Origin: Candidatus Methanomassiliicoccus intestinalis Issoire-Mx1
Lineage (GTDB): Archaea; Thermoplasmatota; Thermoplasmata; Methanomassiliicoccales; Methanomassiliicoccaceae
Assembly: GCF_000404225.1 (NCBI RefSeq)
Contig: NC_021353.1
Location: 1,612,001 to 1,676,000 of the forward strand
DNA: 64,000 nucleotides
Direction of reading: 5' to 3'
Shown here: piece by piece, positions 18,430 through 27,014 of the stretch
Position numbering within the stretch: position 1 is the stretch's first letter
How the letters are laid out: the number at the start of each line of letters is the position of its first letter
The notes under the pieces: model-generated
Told to the model about the DNA's origin: nothing
What the model saw: only the letters and a program-made list of their open reading frames with translations
Databases searched by the model: none
Program-made: the position numbers and the translations under genes

Positions 18430-19039
18430 GCAGCAAACCGTTTCCAAGAATTTTATAATCAACCAGTTTAAGATTTACAGGCTGCTCGAAACCGTTTCCG
18501 TCTGCCGGCGTAGGTGCTGTTCTTCCCCCGATGATCATGCTGCCTACAAATACGCAGTATTTGTCAACAAGTCCGTTTTCAAAGAATGAGGAGATCACTT
18601 CACCTCCCCCTTCAACCATTAATGTCCTGATGCCGCGGTCGTAGAGTTTCTCCATCAGGTCTGTCAGATTGACTTTGTCTCTGCCTGTTCTCAAAACTTC
18701 TGCGCCTGCCCATGTTTTGCTGCAGTTCTCGCATGTTACAATCAATGTCTCAGCGAGATCATCTAATACTCTGGCGGTTTCAGGCAGACGTCCTCTGCCG
18801 TCTAAGACGATTCTCAGCGGATTTTCCTCGTAGCTGAGACCTTTGACTGTAAGATGCGGATCATCAGACAAGACTGTACCTATCCCGACCAGAATGGCAT
18901 CAGAATTCTTTCTCAGTTCTTTGACCCTTGCGAGATCTTCCGCTGAAGATATCCGCATTTGTTTTCTCAGCACAGAAGCTATTTTTCCGTCTGCAGTCAT
19001 GGCACAGTTAACAGTTACAAAAGGCCGCATGATGATCAT
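18401..19039 (-). CDS. 2,5-diamino-6-(ribosylamino)pyrimidinone 5'-phosphate reductase (RibD C-terminal family)
   Basis: In archaeal riboflavin and F420 synthesis this enzyme reduces the ribosyl group of the GTP-derived pyrimidine using NAD(P)H. 212 residues match the stand-alone reductase domain, without the deaminase half of bacterial RibD. Motifs: RPFVTVNCAMTADGKIA at the N-terminus, DAILVGIGTVLSDDPHLT, LRIVLDGRGR, and LMVEGGGEVISSFF, which form the nucleotide-binding core. Start could be residue 1 or 4 (MIIMRPF). The gene follows rtcA by 5 bases, so they form a minus-strand pair. It ends in TAG and overlaps the convergent gene before it. Confidence 0.88.
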   Translation of the reverse strand: MIIMRPFVTVNCAMTADGKIASVLRKQMRISSAEDLARVKELRKNSDAILVGIGTVLSDDPHLTVKGLSYEENPLRIVLDGRGRLPETARVLDDLAETLIVTCENCSKTWAGAEVLRTGRDKVNLTDLMEKLYDRGIRTLMVEGGGEVISSFFENGLVDKYCVFVGSMIIGGRTAPTPADGNGFEQPVNLKLVDYKILGNGLLLTYEPVNDL

Positions 19040-19044
19040 TCCAA

Positions 19045-20037
19045 TTATTTCTGAGGTTTGACTTCAACTAAAAAGCATCCGCTGTCATCTGATATGTTAC
19101 ATTGCACATCTACAAATTTCGGAATCAGATCCATCAGGGTGTAGAGATGATTTGAGATTTTTCTAACCTTAAAGCGGGAAGTTCCTTCTGCAAGAACCAT
19201 GTAGGGAAACAGCTGGTCTGCCGCATGCATATCAATCGTGCCCTCGGAGTTGATTTCCTGCTTCATGGCATCAATGCCCATGGACGCTACTTTTTCTGAT
19301 GACAGTCCTTTTCTTCCCAGGGCATCTACTCCAAAGACTGTATTTTCATACTCAGTGTACAAAAACAGTCCTGCTCCGTCAGAAATACCATTGCTGCTCT
19401 GAATCACATCAGCGCCGGACATGGTTTTCAGCCGTTCTCCGATCTTATACGGCAGATTCTGAATGTAACAGATGCCGCCTTCATTAAGAAGCTCTCCGCG
19501 GCAGCTCAGATCAATGGATTTGAGCGGTCCTGGAGATAGGGAGATGTCGACCATTCCTCCCCCCTGAGGATGAAAGCCTCTTGCAAAATCATTCAATGTA
19601 ATATTATAGCCCATTCTCTCCAGAAATGGAAAAATAACGTATTCACAGTAATCTATGGAGGGAGAGTAGTACACATTCGTACCGCCGTAAACCTTGAGAT
19701 GCATGTGCGGTTTTTTCAACACGGCCAGCATACATGCCTGAAGTACAAGCGGTATGCTGCCTGCCGTCCCTACATCTATAGTATAATCCTGAAGTTCTGA
19801 ATCACCTGGAGAATATCTCAATTCTTCTGATCCGGTGAATGCTCCCTCTAATTCTCCCCCGCAGATGGAAGCTATGGCTGAAACTGCGGCGACATGCTGC
19901 GGCCTCAGTCCTTTCTTGCTGCGGTTGGCACGGATATTTGTGATTGTAATTTCCTCATCCAGCAGAGCAGAAAAGGCCATCGAGGTACGGACAATTTGTC
20001 CTCCTCCTTCTCCCATCGATCCATCAATAGTTAACAT
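19045..20037 (-). CDS. rtcA: RNA 3'-terminal phosphate cyclase
   Basis: Converts RNA 3'-phosphate ends to 2',3'-cyclic phosphate with ATP, through an enzyme-AMP intermediate. 330 residues, the usual length. The N-terminal GEGGGQIVRTSMAFSALL and the segment RANRSKKGLRPQH are signature regions, FHPQGGGMVDISL is typical, and His271 in MHAADQLFPY is the expected adenylylated histidine. First gene of a two-gene minus-strand operon with the riboflavin-pathway reductase. With kptA at 25.4 kb it suggests active RNA end repair. The 229 bases upstream (20038-20266) contain nothing I can name beyond AT-rich promoter-like sequence. Confidence 0.95.
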   Translation of the reverse strand: MLTIDGSMGEGGGQIVRTSMAFSALLDEEITITNIRANRSKKGLRPQHVAAVSAIASICGGELEGAFTGSEELRYSPGDSELQDYTIDVGTAGSIPLVLQACMLAVLKKPHMHLKVYGGTNVYYSPSIDYCEYVIFPFLERMGYNITLNDFARGFHPQGGGMVDISLSPGPLKSIDLSCRGELLNEGGICYIQNLPYKIGERLKTMSGADVIQSSNGISDGAGLFLYTEYENTVFGVDALGRKGLSSEKVASMGIDAMKQEINSEGTIDMHAADQLFPYMVLAEGTSRFKVRKISNHLYTLMDLIPKFVDVQCNISDDSGCFLVEVKPQK

Positions 20038-20266
20038 TTGTGAATGAGTGTATGTAAAGATAGTATTACAACCCTTTCAATAGATTATCTAATATACAAT
20101 TGATTAAGACAGACACTATGCGTCTATATGTACAATCTCTGAGAAACTTGACCAATCCTATTGCACATCTTTTTCAAATGAGTTTTAACAGACATGAATG
20201 AGTAATTAGTCGATGTAACGCATTCATAGCGTATATCTAGGCATTGATCCATTATACAAGTATGTA

Positions 20267-22174
20267 ATGAATGAAGATATTTACATTCCTACATTTACAC
20301 CTGATGAATTTTATGCATTGATACACGGACGACTGGAAAAAGATTCAGAAGATTCATTCATACTCTCAGCAATAAGATATGGAGACTTATTGAAACATGA
20401 GATTGCTGAAATTGCAGATGATGCTGTAATAATTTTCTTTGAGTACACATATGGTTCTAAGAATGTCTGCTTCAGGCGTCAATTCAAGAGAGGAGTGGAT
20501 TTTAATAGTAATATCCTTGATCTTACTCACAGATATGTATCTATAAGTGAATTTAATAAAATTTTATTACTCAAAGAACATGAAACACTGGAGATGCATG
20601 CTGATTTTGCATACTTTGAATGTCCAGTCATATTAAGACATTGTACAATTAGTTGCAGCGACTTTGAGTATGCCATATTTAAAAGAGCGTTTGAAGCACA
20701 AGAATGTACGTTCCTGGAAAGAGCTGATTTTACTAACTCTGTGTTTTTGAAAGGTGCTGAATTCACAGGTTCTAAATTTTTGGAAAATGGAAATTTTCGC
20801 AGATCTATTTTTTCGTGGAACACATATTTTACAAACTCAGAATTTTCTAAAAATGCTGATTTCACAAGCTCCCGATTTTTAGGAGACAGTAATTTCACAG
20901 GCTCTAGGATTTTAGGAAATGCCAAATTCATACAATCCAAATTTGAAGGAAACACAGAGTTTACAGATACAAGATTCTCTGGCAGCACAAATTATCATTG
21001 GTCTAAATTCCTTAAAAACGCCGATTTTACAAATTCTGAATTTCTGGGAGAGTGTAGTTTCACAGGTACAGAATTTTCCGGCTACGCCAGTTTCTTCTAC
21101 TCCAGATTCTCAGAAGATGTCAAATTTGAAGCACCGATGTTCTCAGGAGATGTGAGTTTTTTTCGATCAGAGTTTCTAAAGAACTGTGATTTTATAAGTT
21201 CTAGATTTTTAGGAGAAGTCAAATTCACACAGTCTATATTTTCAGCCTTGGCTGACTTTACAAATTCAGAGTATGGCGGGAGAACAAATTTTCGATATTG
21301 CAAATTTAAAGGAGATGCCAGATTTACAGAATCTAACTTCAGAGGAGATTGTGAATTCATAAGATCTGAATTTGCGAATCTTGCAGACTTCAGCAGCTCT
21401 AAGATCATAAACGCCAACATTGAATTGCCAGAGCCGACTGATTCGAAACAAAACGGCAATAATTTATGTTTTAAAAACTGCACATTCGAACAGATATCAC
21501 GAATTAAAGGATACGGCACTATTGATATTACTGCAGCTAAGATTATCGGAAAACTGTATCTGGACTGGGATTATCTTAATGCAAAACAAAACAAGAAAGA
21601 TATGTTTTTCAGAAAGGAAAAATGCGGCTGCAGATTAGAGAACAGGTCATCAGGAGTCTTTCAGATACTGAAAGAAAATTATCGTCAGCTTGGGCAGTAT
21701 GACTGGGAGGATGAAGCGTATGTGGAGTATAAACGAGAAAAAGTAAGAGAAAAACATATAGAACGTTGTAAAGAACATCCACGATATGCCAGGTTTACAC
21801 AAAAGGTAAGAAGAAATGATGAACGTACGTACAGACCGTTGCCGTCTTTATTAGATTTAGTGGGAGAATATGGAACTAATCCGAAATTAGTTGTCTGCTG
21901 GATGCTCATTGTACCATTAATATTCGCAGGAGTTTATTATATAATGATGCAATATGGATCAGTAATAGAACTGGGAAATGACGGCCCGACTAATCCAGTA
22001 CATAATGTTGCAAATGCCCTCTACCTGAGCAGCATTACATTCCTGACTATCGGATTCAGCGATATGTATCCGATTGAAGCAGTTCCAAGGCTATTCGTGA
22101 TAGTTGAAGGATTTCTCGGCCTTTTCTTAATGGCGTATTTGACCATTTCATTCACAAGGAAAACTCTCAGATGA
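20267..22174 (+). CDS. Pentapeptide-repeat protein fused to a two-helix potassium-channel-like pore
   Basis: 635 residues. Residues about 120-400 are pentapeptide-like repeats with Phe every five or ten residues (ADFTNSxF, FLGDSNFTGSRIL, EGNTEFTDTRFSG), which should form a right-handed quadrilateral beta helix. After a basic linker come two membrane helices (about 540-560 and 605-630) around the re-entrant segment SSITFLTIGFSD (588-599). TIGFSD takes the place of the potassium selectivity filter TVGYGD. The repeats precede the pore, so they should be a cytoplasmic sensor or scaffold. Likely an ion channel; selectivity is uncertain because the filter Tyr-Gly is replaced by Phe-Ser. It is monocistronic, and I saw no close partner. 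Confidence 0.8.
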   Translation: MNEDIYIPTFTPDEFYALIHGRLEKDSEDSFILSAIRYGDLLKHEIAEIADDAVIIFFEYTYGSKNVCFRRQFKRGVDFNSNILDLTHRYVSISEFNKILLLKEHETLEMHADFAYFECPVILRHCTISCSDFEYAIFKRAFEAQECTFLERADFTNSVFLKGAEFTGSKFLENGNFRRSIFSWNTYFTNSEFSKNADFTSSRFLGDSNFTGSRILGNAKFIQSKFEGNTEFTDTRFSGSTNYHWSKFLKNADFTNSEFLGECSFTGTEFSGYASFFYSRFSEDVKFEAPMFSGDVSFFRSEFLKNCDFISSRFLGEVKFTQSIFSALADFTNSEYGGRTNFRYCKFKGDARFTESNFRGDCEFIRSEFANLADFSSSKIINANIELPEPTDSKQNGNNLCFKNCTFEQISRIKGYGTIDITAAKIIGKLYLDWDYLNAKQNKKDMFFRKEKCGCRLENRSSGVFQILKENYRQLGQYDWEDEAYVEYKREKVREKHIERCKEHPRYARFTQKVRRNDERTYRPLPSLLDLVGEYGTNPKLVVCWMLIVPLIFAGVYYIMMQYGSVIELGNDGPTNPVHNVANALYLSSITFLTIGFSDMYPIEAVPRLFVIVEGFLGLFLMAYLTISFTRKTLR

Positions 22175-22322
22175 CAACTCTGGAAGATTAAAAGACAATA
22201 TTCCATTAGAGAATAGAGGAATAATCAAGAAACTGTAAGTTCAAGCCCACTGTCTAAATAACTAGTTCTGATGAGTCGTTACTAAATATCGTATGGATGT
22301 GTGTTATTATCTCAAAGGAACA

Positions 22323-22709
22323 TTACAACATACACCGTTTGTTACAGAAGACAATAACGAAAATTGATGCACAGACCATCAGAATAATTGAAAAAATCAA
22401 AAGACCTTCGCTCTCGATTATAGCAGACAGGATTAATGGTATAGTTGTTAAAGATACTAAACCGACTAAACTTGCTAATTTTTTTGTGTCATATTGAGAC
22501 TTTTCTGAGTCATTCATTGTGTTGAATCCGGCAATTGCCCAAGTTCCTTTTCCGCACAAAAATATGACACTGATCACGATCATGGCCAGTAAAAAAATCC
22601 AAGATATATATTCAGACCCATTTGGAGATACGAGGGCAAAGATCAAAATTGCAATAATTAAAAAAGGAGATATTACTGCAAGAGCAGCTAACTTTGAACT
22701 ATCATCCAT
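22323..22709 (-). CDS. DUF3784-family membrane protein
   Basis: 128 residues with four hydrophobic segments (about 8-26, 36-52, 80-97 and 103-122). Between the second and third lies the conserved DUF3784 segment GKGTWAIAGFNTMNDSEKSQYD. The family is known from bacteria and archaea as small membrane proteins of unknown role. The start is ATG at 22709 with GGAGGATTTTGA upstream. It stands alone, convergent with the channel gene; the 148 bases between them contain nothing I can name. Confidence 0.75.
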   Translation of the reverse strand: MDDSSKLAALAVISPFLIIAILIFALVSPNGSEYISWIFLLAMIVISVIFLCGKGTWAIAGFNTMNDSEKSQYDTKKLASLVGLVSLTTIPLILSAIIESEGLLIFSIILMVCASIFVIVFCNKRCML

Positions 22710-23012
22710 TCAAAATCCTCCATAAACATGATGAGATTGATTCAGTACATTTACGATCAGTATATGCATTTGTAGTATAAACTAAAATTCGATAAAGATG
22801 TTCGCGACTCTCAAAGATTGCAGTCAATAAAAACATCATATTCTTTCTATGACAGAAATTTCAAATGGAGTTGTCGACTCATGCCTTTCAGCACAGATCA
22901 GAAATGTCAAATAACTATTGATGCAATTAGTAACTGCGCATCCGCTGAGAAGTCGTGGGGTCCTAGCCGCGTGCGATGATGGATTTAGCATACAGGACGT
23001 TATCGGCATTAT

Positions 23013-23036
23013 CAGATCCGCAGAAATGCGGATCTG
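23013..23036. other. Strong 10-bp hairpin with GAAA tetraloop
   Basis: Arms CAGATCCGCA and TGCGGATCTG surround GAAA on the plus strand. It sits in the 340-base gene-free stretch 22710-23049, 14 bases past the end of the DUF3800-like remnant. No T-run follows on the plus strand. It could be a terminator remnant or part of a small RNA. The remainder of this stretch shows no convincing gene; the frames on both strands have non-coding composition. Confidence 0.4.
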
Positions 23037-23049
23037 GGGGTGTGGTCTT

Positions 23050-23430
23050 CTAAAGTTTTTTTGTGCAGTAAGCAGATCCTTCTTTGTATTTGGCTTTTTT
23101 AAGTCTGTGTAAATATTGGTCATCGGAATGATTGAATGCTGTTCCAATAGCACCTACGACAAAATCATGAGCTTGCAGAGACATTGTATCCTTTGATTTG
23201 ACCATTTTACACTCTATGTCTTTACTGTTTTGAGCAGCGACTTTCCTACAGATTTCACAACCCTTGTCCGGCTCGCTTTCTGTACTGATTGCTGTGTGTT
23301 CATCCAAAATGAAATAGTAGTTAGAGTCACCAGAATCCTGCAGAATAAAGTCTGTAAATTCTGCCAAGGCCTGCTGATACATTTTCTTCTTTTCTCCCCA
23401 GTGAAAGTGAGATATAGATACGAATTCTGG
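23050..23430 (-). pseudogene. C-terminal fragment of a DUF3800-like protein, truncated next to tRNA-Gly
   Basis: A 110-residue frame from an ATG at 23382 reads as the back half of a DUF3800 (RNase H-like) protein: YYFILDEHT, then KSKDTMSLQAHDFVVGAIG near the end, like the LQxADFxxGA motif of that family. The frame stays open upstream of the ATG for another 16 protein-like codons (EFVSISHFHWGEKKK) until a TAG at 23431-23433, eight bases from the tRNA 3' end. The expected N-terminal YxDESG motif is missing. I read this as a gene whose 5' half was lost by rearrangement at the tRNA. A short functional protein from the ATG (GGGGAG upstream) cannot be excluded. Confidence 0.5.
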
Positions 23431-23440
23431 CTATGCGTAA

Positions 23441-23515
23441 TGGTGCGAGCACCGGGATTCGAACCCGGGCTTCAAGCTTGGGAAGCTTAAATCATAACCG
23501 CTAGACTATACTCGC
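23441..23515 (-). tRNA. tRNA-Gly (anticodon CCC)
   Basis: Acceptor stem GCGAGTA/TGCTCGC with a T-G pair, anticodon stem TAAGC/GCTTG around the loop TTCCCAA (CCC), T arm CCGGG/CCCGG around TTCGAAT, and an encoded CCA at 23443-23441. It reads GGG codons. A truncated gene ends against its 3' side, as often seen where mobile elements integrated. Confidence 0.95.
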
Positions 23516-23542
23516 ATTAAAATATTAAAAAAGAGAGATGGA

Positions 23543-23797
23543 TTACTTTACCATCTCTAACTGACTTATGATATTCCAAATCAGTGTGCGGCCGTGTAAT
23601 GGAATGTTGGGGTCATTTGCCAGTTCATCTAAAATAAAGATCGCGCTCGCGGCTTTGACATCCAAAGCTTCGTCTTGTTTAAGAAGTTTATCTTTAGCAT
23701 CGTTTGCCCCGCGTCTGATGTTACGCGGCACAGAAGTATCGTCTGCCAATTGATCGAGCACATCGATAATCTGCTTTAAATTCGAATTGTCTGCCAT
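23543..23797 (-). CDS. UPF0147 family protein
   Basis: 84 residues, helical, with the family pattern QIIDVLDQLADDTSVPRNIR and LDELANDPNIPLHGRTLIW. UPF0147 proteins are small and nearly universal in archaea, with no assigned function. The ATG at 23797 has GTGGGGTGTAATT upstream. Next to it on the same strand lies the Lrp-type domain protein. Confidence 0.9.
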   Translation of the reverse strand: MADNSNLKQIIDVLDQLADDTSVPRNIRRGANDAKDKLLKQDEALDVKAASAIFILDELANDPNIPLHGRTLIWNIISQLEMVK

Positions 23798-23835
23798 AAT
23801 TACACCCCACTTAAAGTATTTTTAAAATGTTTGGT

Positions 23836-24168
23836 TCAGAGTTCATCCTCGAAGAATGATTCTCCGCTTCTCTTAAAGGTAGTGACCACCATTGATGTGT
23901 TAGTCTCTTTTACTCCGGGTATCCCGTCAGTTTCAATCAGGAAGGACTTTAACTCTTTATACGTGTTAAAGCGGACCATCGCCATAATATCCGTTTCGCC
24001 TGTGAGAATGTAAACATCATCAACAGAACTGTTCTTAGATATTGCTTCGGCTATTAAATCTACATCTTTGGTTTCCACTTTTACGCTGATCATTGCTGTG
24101 ACCTGGTCATCCCCATAGTATGAGGAGATTATCGAGTCATAATCTGATCCATCTTTACTGCTGCGCAT
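23836..24168 (-). CDS. Lrp/AsnC ligand-binding (RAM) domain protein without DNA-binding domain
   Basis: 110 residues. From about residue 20 the RAM domain reads VTAMISVKVETKDVDLIAEAI ... VYILTGETDIMAMVRFNTYKELKSFL, the usual alpha-beta sandwich that binds amino acids. The N-terminal helix-turn-helix of full Lrp proteins (about 60 residues) is absent, as in stand-alone RAM proteins. It probably senses a small ligand and modulates partner regulators by mixed oligomers. It sits between the UPF0147 gene and a 55-residue protein on the same strand. Confidence 0.85.
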   Translation of the reverse strand: MRSSKDGSDYDSIISSYYGDDQVTAMISVKVETKDVDLIAEAISKNSSVDDVYILTGETDIMAMVRFNTYKELKSFLIETDGIPGVKETNTSMVVTTFKRSGESFFEDEL

Positions 24169-24201
24169 ATAGGCACCCCTGAGTTCTTAGCTACACGGGT
24201 C

Positions 24202-24369
24202 TCATGCGTTTTCAAATTCTTCCTGAAGGTCGATAATTACCTGCTCTAAAACTTCTTCAAGTGAAGAGCTACGGTATTCGCGGAGACCGCCGATATCACT
24301 TTGAACTCTGGCTATGTAGTCATTGTTATCCTTTATAAACTCAACGTTGCAAAGGCTCTCTTCCACCAT
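24202..24369 (-). CDS. Small conserved-looking hypothetical protein, 55 aa
   Basis: Starts at the ATG at 24369, chosen because GAGAGGTG lies six bases upstream; a TTG at 24384 is less likely. The sequence MVEESLCNVEFIKDNNDYIA ... SSLEEVLEQVIIDLQEEFEN looks like a short beta-alpha unit similar to HicB-like or archaeal DUF proteins, but I cannot assign it. No antitoxin partner is nearby. A TATA-rich stretch near 24413 may be its promoter, divergent from folD. Confidence 0.6.
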   Translation of the reverse strand: MVEESLCNVEFIKDNNDYIARVQSDIGGLREYRSSSLEEVLEQVIIDLQEEFENA

Positions 24370-24507
24370 AACACCTCTCAACAAAATTTTAGTCTGATTG
24401 GTGCAAACAAGATTTTATATATATCTCTTTTGTCAAAAATCAACAAACGTAAATATCTTGATTCAGCAAAATGCTTAATCTAATGGCGTGTTTTATACCT
24501 TGATCAT

Positions 24508-25398
24508 ATGGATGCTCAGATCATCAGCGGAAAGGAAATCTCAGAACAGATTCGTGAAGAATTGAGAGAAAAAGTTGCATATTTGAAAGACCGCGGCATT
24601 ACTCCCGGTTTAGGAGTGGTGCTTGTAGGGGAAGACCCTGCATCGAAAATATATGTAAATAACAAAATCAAAGCCTGCGAAGATCTGGGACTGAAATCCA
24701 AAGCAGTGATTCTCCCAGCGGAAGTGACGGAAGACGAGCTGCTGAAGAAAGTAGATGAATTAAATGCGGATCCGGAAATCCATGCGTTTCTGGTACAGCT
24801 TCCGCTGCCGAAGCATATCGATGAGAATAAGGTAATCAACCGCATCGATCCCCACAAAGATGCAGATGCGTTCCATCCATTCAACGTAGGAAGGATGCTT
24901 ATCGGAGACCCCATCTTCATGCCCGCCACCCCGCACGGCATTCAAGAGATGCTTGTGAGGTCTGGAAACGACCCGGCAGGAAAGCATGTAGTGATTATAG
25001 GCCGCAGCAACATTGTCGGAAAACCTGTCGCCGCAATTCTCATGCAGAAAGGAAAAGGCGCCAATGCTACAGTTACTGTATGCCACTCCAGAACAAGCAA
25101 TCTCCAGGAAATTGTAAAAACCGGGGACATTGTCGTAGCGGCCATAGGATCTCCCAGATTCATCACGAAAGATATGATAAAAGAAGGGGCGGTCGTGATA
25201 GATGTCGGAACCAACAGGGTGGAAGATGCCACAGCAAAGAAAGGCTACAGACTGGTGGGAGATGTAGACTTTGAGAACGTGAAAGAAGTAGCATCTGCGA
25301 TTACACCGGTTCCGGGAGGAGTCGGACCGATGACCATTGTCATGCTGATGAAAAATGCCATCTCAGCAGCATACAAAGCGAATAACTTAGAGATGTAA
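24508..25398 (+). CDS. folD: Bifunctional methylenetetrahydrofolate dehydrogenase/cyclohydrolase
   Basis: Interconverts 5,10-methylene-, methenyl- and formyl-tetrahydrofolate with NADP. 296 residues, typical length. Visible motifs: VGEDPASKIYVNNKIKACEDLGL with the catalytic lysine, VQLPLPKHIDENKV, the nucleotide-binding GRSNIVGKPVA, and PVPGGVGPMTIVMLMKN near the C-terminus. Many methanogens use tetrahydromethanopterin, but folD occurs in Methanomassiliicoccales and other archaea with folate-dependent biosynthesis. A TATA-like TTTTATA is about 18 bases before the ATG, so the message may be nearly leaderless. Confidence 0.96.
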   Translation: MDAQIISGKEISEQIREELREKVAYLKDRGITPGLGVVLVGEDPASKIYVNNKIKACEDLGLKSKAVILPAEVTEDELLKKVDELNADPEIHAFLVQLPLPKHIDENKVINRIDPHKDADAFHPFNVGRMLIGDPIFMPATPHGIQEMLVRSGNDPAGKHVVIIGRSNIVGKPVAAILMQKGKGANATVTVCHSRTSNLQEIVKTGDIVVAAIGSPRFITKDMIKEGAVVIDVGTNRVEDATAKKGYRLVGDVDFENVKEVASAITPVPGGVGPMTIVMLMKNAISAAYKANNLEM

Positions 25399-25439
25399 GG
25401 GAAAGTATTAATCAATCAGCAACATTAAGGCGTGTTGGT

Positions 25440-26078
25440 ATGTTACGCGAATGTCCAGAGCACGGCTATTTCAGAGGCGATTTCTGCCAAGTATGCGGAG
25501 AAGAAGGAAAATACCTGATGAATGATGAAGAACTGAGCCGCATCAGCAAAGCTATGGCTGGCTCGCTTCGTCACTTCCCTGAAAAATTTGGTCTGGAAAT
25601 GGACGAACAGGGATTCGTGTCTATCCGCGATTTTGTAGATGCGATGAAGAAAAGTCATCCCAGATACCGCTGGCTCAGACCACATCACATTGTTGCACTG
25701 ATTGAAACTGATGAGAAGGGAAGGTATCAGATCGTCAACGGGAATATGCGCGCAACATATGGTCACACAATAGATCTGGATCTGAAGCATCCTACCGATG
25801 ACATTCCGGACGAACTGTATTACCCGACAACCCAGGAAGAAGAAGATATTATTCTGGAAACGGGACTCAAGCCCTCAGACCGTAAGATGGTGCACCTCTC
25901 AAGGGCATATGAGGACGCTTTAACAGCAGGCAGGGTCCGCACGGATTCTCCAGTCATACTGAAGGTGGCTGCAGCAGATATGATCAGCGCAGGTATGGAA
26001 ATTCAGCATGCTGCAAAAACGGTGTTTCTCACCAAAGAAGTACCTCCAGAATACCTGACAGTTGTCAATGACGAATGA
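25440..26078 (+). CDS. kptA: RNA 2'-phosphotransferase (Tpt1/KptA family)
   Basis: Transfers an internal RNA 2'-phosphate to NAD, giving ADP-ribose 1'',2''-cyclic phosphate. The archaeal form begins with a zinc-finger-like segment (CPEHGYFRGDFCQVCG), followed by the fold: SRISKAMAGSLRHFP, GFVSIRDFVDAM, RYQIVNGNMRATYGHTIDLDL, YYPTTQEEEDIILETGLKP and MVHLSRAYEDAL. Conserved Arg and His residues of the active site are present (RH, RATYGH, HLS). Overlaps the following DUF2797 gene by 11 bases. Together with rtcA it points to RNA end processing. Confidence 0.93.
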   Translation: MLRECPEHGYFRGDFCQVCGEEGKYLMNDEELSRISKAMAGSLRHFPEKFGLEMDEQGFVSIRDFVDAMKKSHPRYRWLRPHHIVALIETDEKGRYQIVNGNMRATYGHTIDLDLKHPTDDIPDELYYPTTQEEEDIILETGLKPSDRKMVHLSRAYEDALTAGRVRTDSPVILKVAAADMISAGMEIQHAAKTVFLTKEVPPEYLTVVNDE

Positions 26079-26901
26079 TACTGCAGCAAAACACGTTATA
26101 GCATACTACTGGGACGCATTTGACCCGGTAGTACTGCTTTATAATTCTCAGAATAATTCCATAGATAAGCTTGGATTAACACAGATCAATTTTTCAGCCT
26201 CGGAGAACAAAATCTGCACAGGAAAAATGGAGGATGATGAGTACATCCCGTGTCCGCAGCAGGTGAAGCTTACTAAGAATGCAACATGCATGAAATGCAG
26301 CTCTCCTGCCATACCAGTGTTGGAATGCGTTTTTGAACCCAGATGCGAGGGGGAACGGTGCGGCAGTCCTCTTTTCTGCACAAGACCGCACGTTGTGTAT
26401 CTTGCACTTTACAGCAATCTGATAAAAGTCGGCATGACCTCAGAAAAGAGATTCAAAGAACGCATAACAGAACAGGGAGCTGATGCAGCCGCGGAGATCT
26501 TTGTGTGCAGAAACAGATTGGAAGCAAGAACCCTTGAAAAAGAGATTTCAGCAAGATTCAAAATTCCTCAGGAAATAAAGCCAGGAGCATTGATGAAACA
26601 GTGGGTCACTGCACCATCCATGCCGCAGATGCAGAATGTATACAGCACATATTTACAGAAGATAAGCACCTGGAAAAAACCGCTGAATAAAGATCTGGAT
26701 GCCTTTGATAAGTATCCCATAACAACAAGACCGAAGTCGCCTCCGAAAATTGTTCACTCTAAAGGAAAGCATACCGGCAGCGTAATGGGGATAAAAGGCA
26801 GGTTTTTAGTTTACAGCACACCAAAAGGAGCAAGAGCATTAGACCTTTCTGATTTGGTAGGAAGAACGATTTTCATCAATGCTGATGATGATTCCAGATA
26901 G
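26068..26901 (+). CDS. DUF2797 family protein with GIY-YIG-like segment
   Basis: 277 residues from the ATG at 26068, inside the end of kptA. The front half contains paired cysteines (CPQQVKLTKNATCMKC, CVFEPRCEGERCGSPLFC), likely a zinc site. The middle has VYLALYSNLIKVGMTSEKRF, a segment resembling the GIY-YIG nuclease start and typical of DUF2797. The family is widespread in archaea and some bacteria without a proven role. Co-transcription with kptA suggests an RNA-linked function. It ends in TAG. Confidence 0.8.
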   Translation: MTNDTAAKHVIAYYWDAFDPVVLLYNSQNNSIDKLGLTQINFSASENKICTGKMEDDEYIPCPQQVKLTKNATCMKCSSPAIPVLECVFEPRCEGERCGSPLFCTRPHVVYLALYSNLIKVGMTSEKRFKERITEQGADAAAEIFVCRNRLEARTLEKEISARFKIPQEIKPGALMKQWVTAPSMPQMQNVYSTYLQKISTWKKPLNKDLDAFDKYPITTRPKSPPKIVHSKGKHTGSVMGIKGRFLVYSTPKGARALDLSDLVGRTIFINADDDSR

Positions 26902-26940
26902 AGAGAAATATTATATACCCAGTAACCGTTTTTACCCCGC

Positions 26941-27014
26941 TCAACTGAAGTTGATTCTGTGGTGGGATGCACAGAAACTCTAGAGATAGCGTCTCGCCTC
27001 CGAGCGGAGGTTAA
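26941..27014 (+). promoter_or_regulatory. Structured leader of smc with a hairpin covering the ribosome-binding site
   Basis: A TATA-like AAATATTATATAC near 26908 predicts transcription start at about 26938. The leader then folds into three consecutive hairpins: TCAAC/GTTGA (26941-26954), TTCTGTG/CACAGAA (26955-26976) and CCTCC/GGAGG with loop GAGC (26997-27010). The 3' arm of the last is the Shine-Dalgarno sequence four bases before the ATG. This would limit translation unless the hairpin opens. Confidence 0.5.

Noticed and set aside
22836..23153. Frames on both strands between the DUF3784 gene and the DUF3800-like remnant
   Set aside because: Composition (runs of Ser, Arg, Pro, His), a strong hairpin in the middle and no ribosome-binding sites argue against coding.
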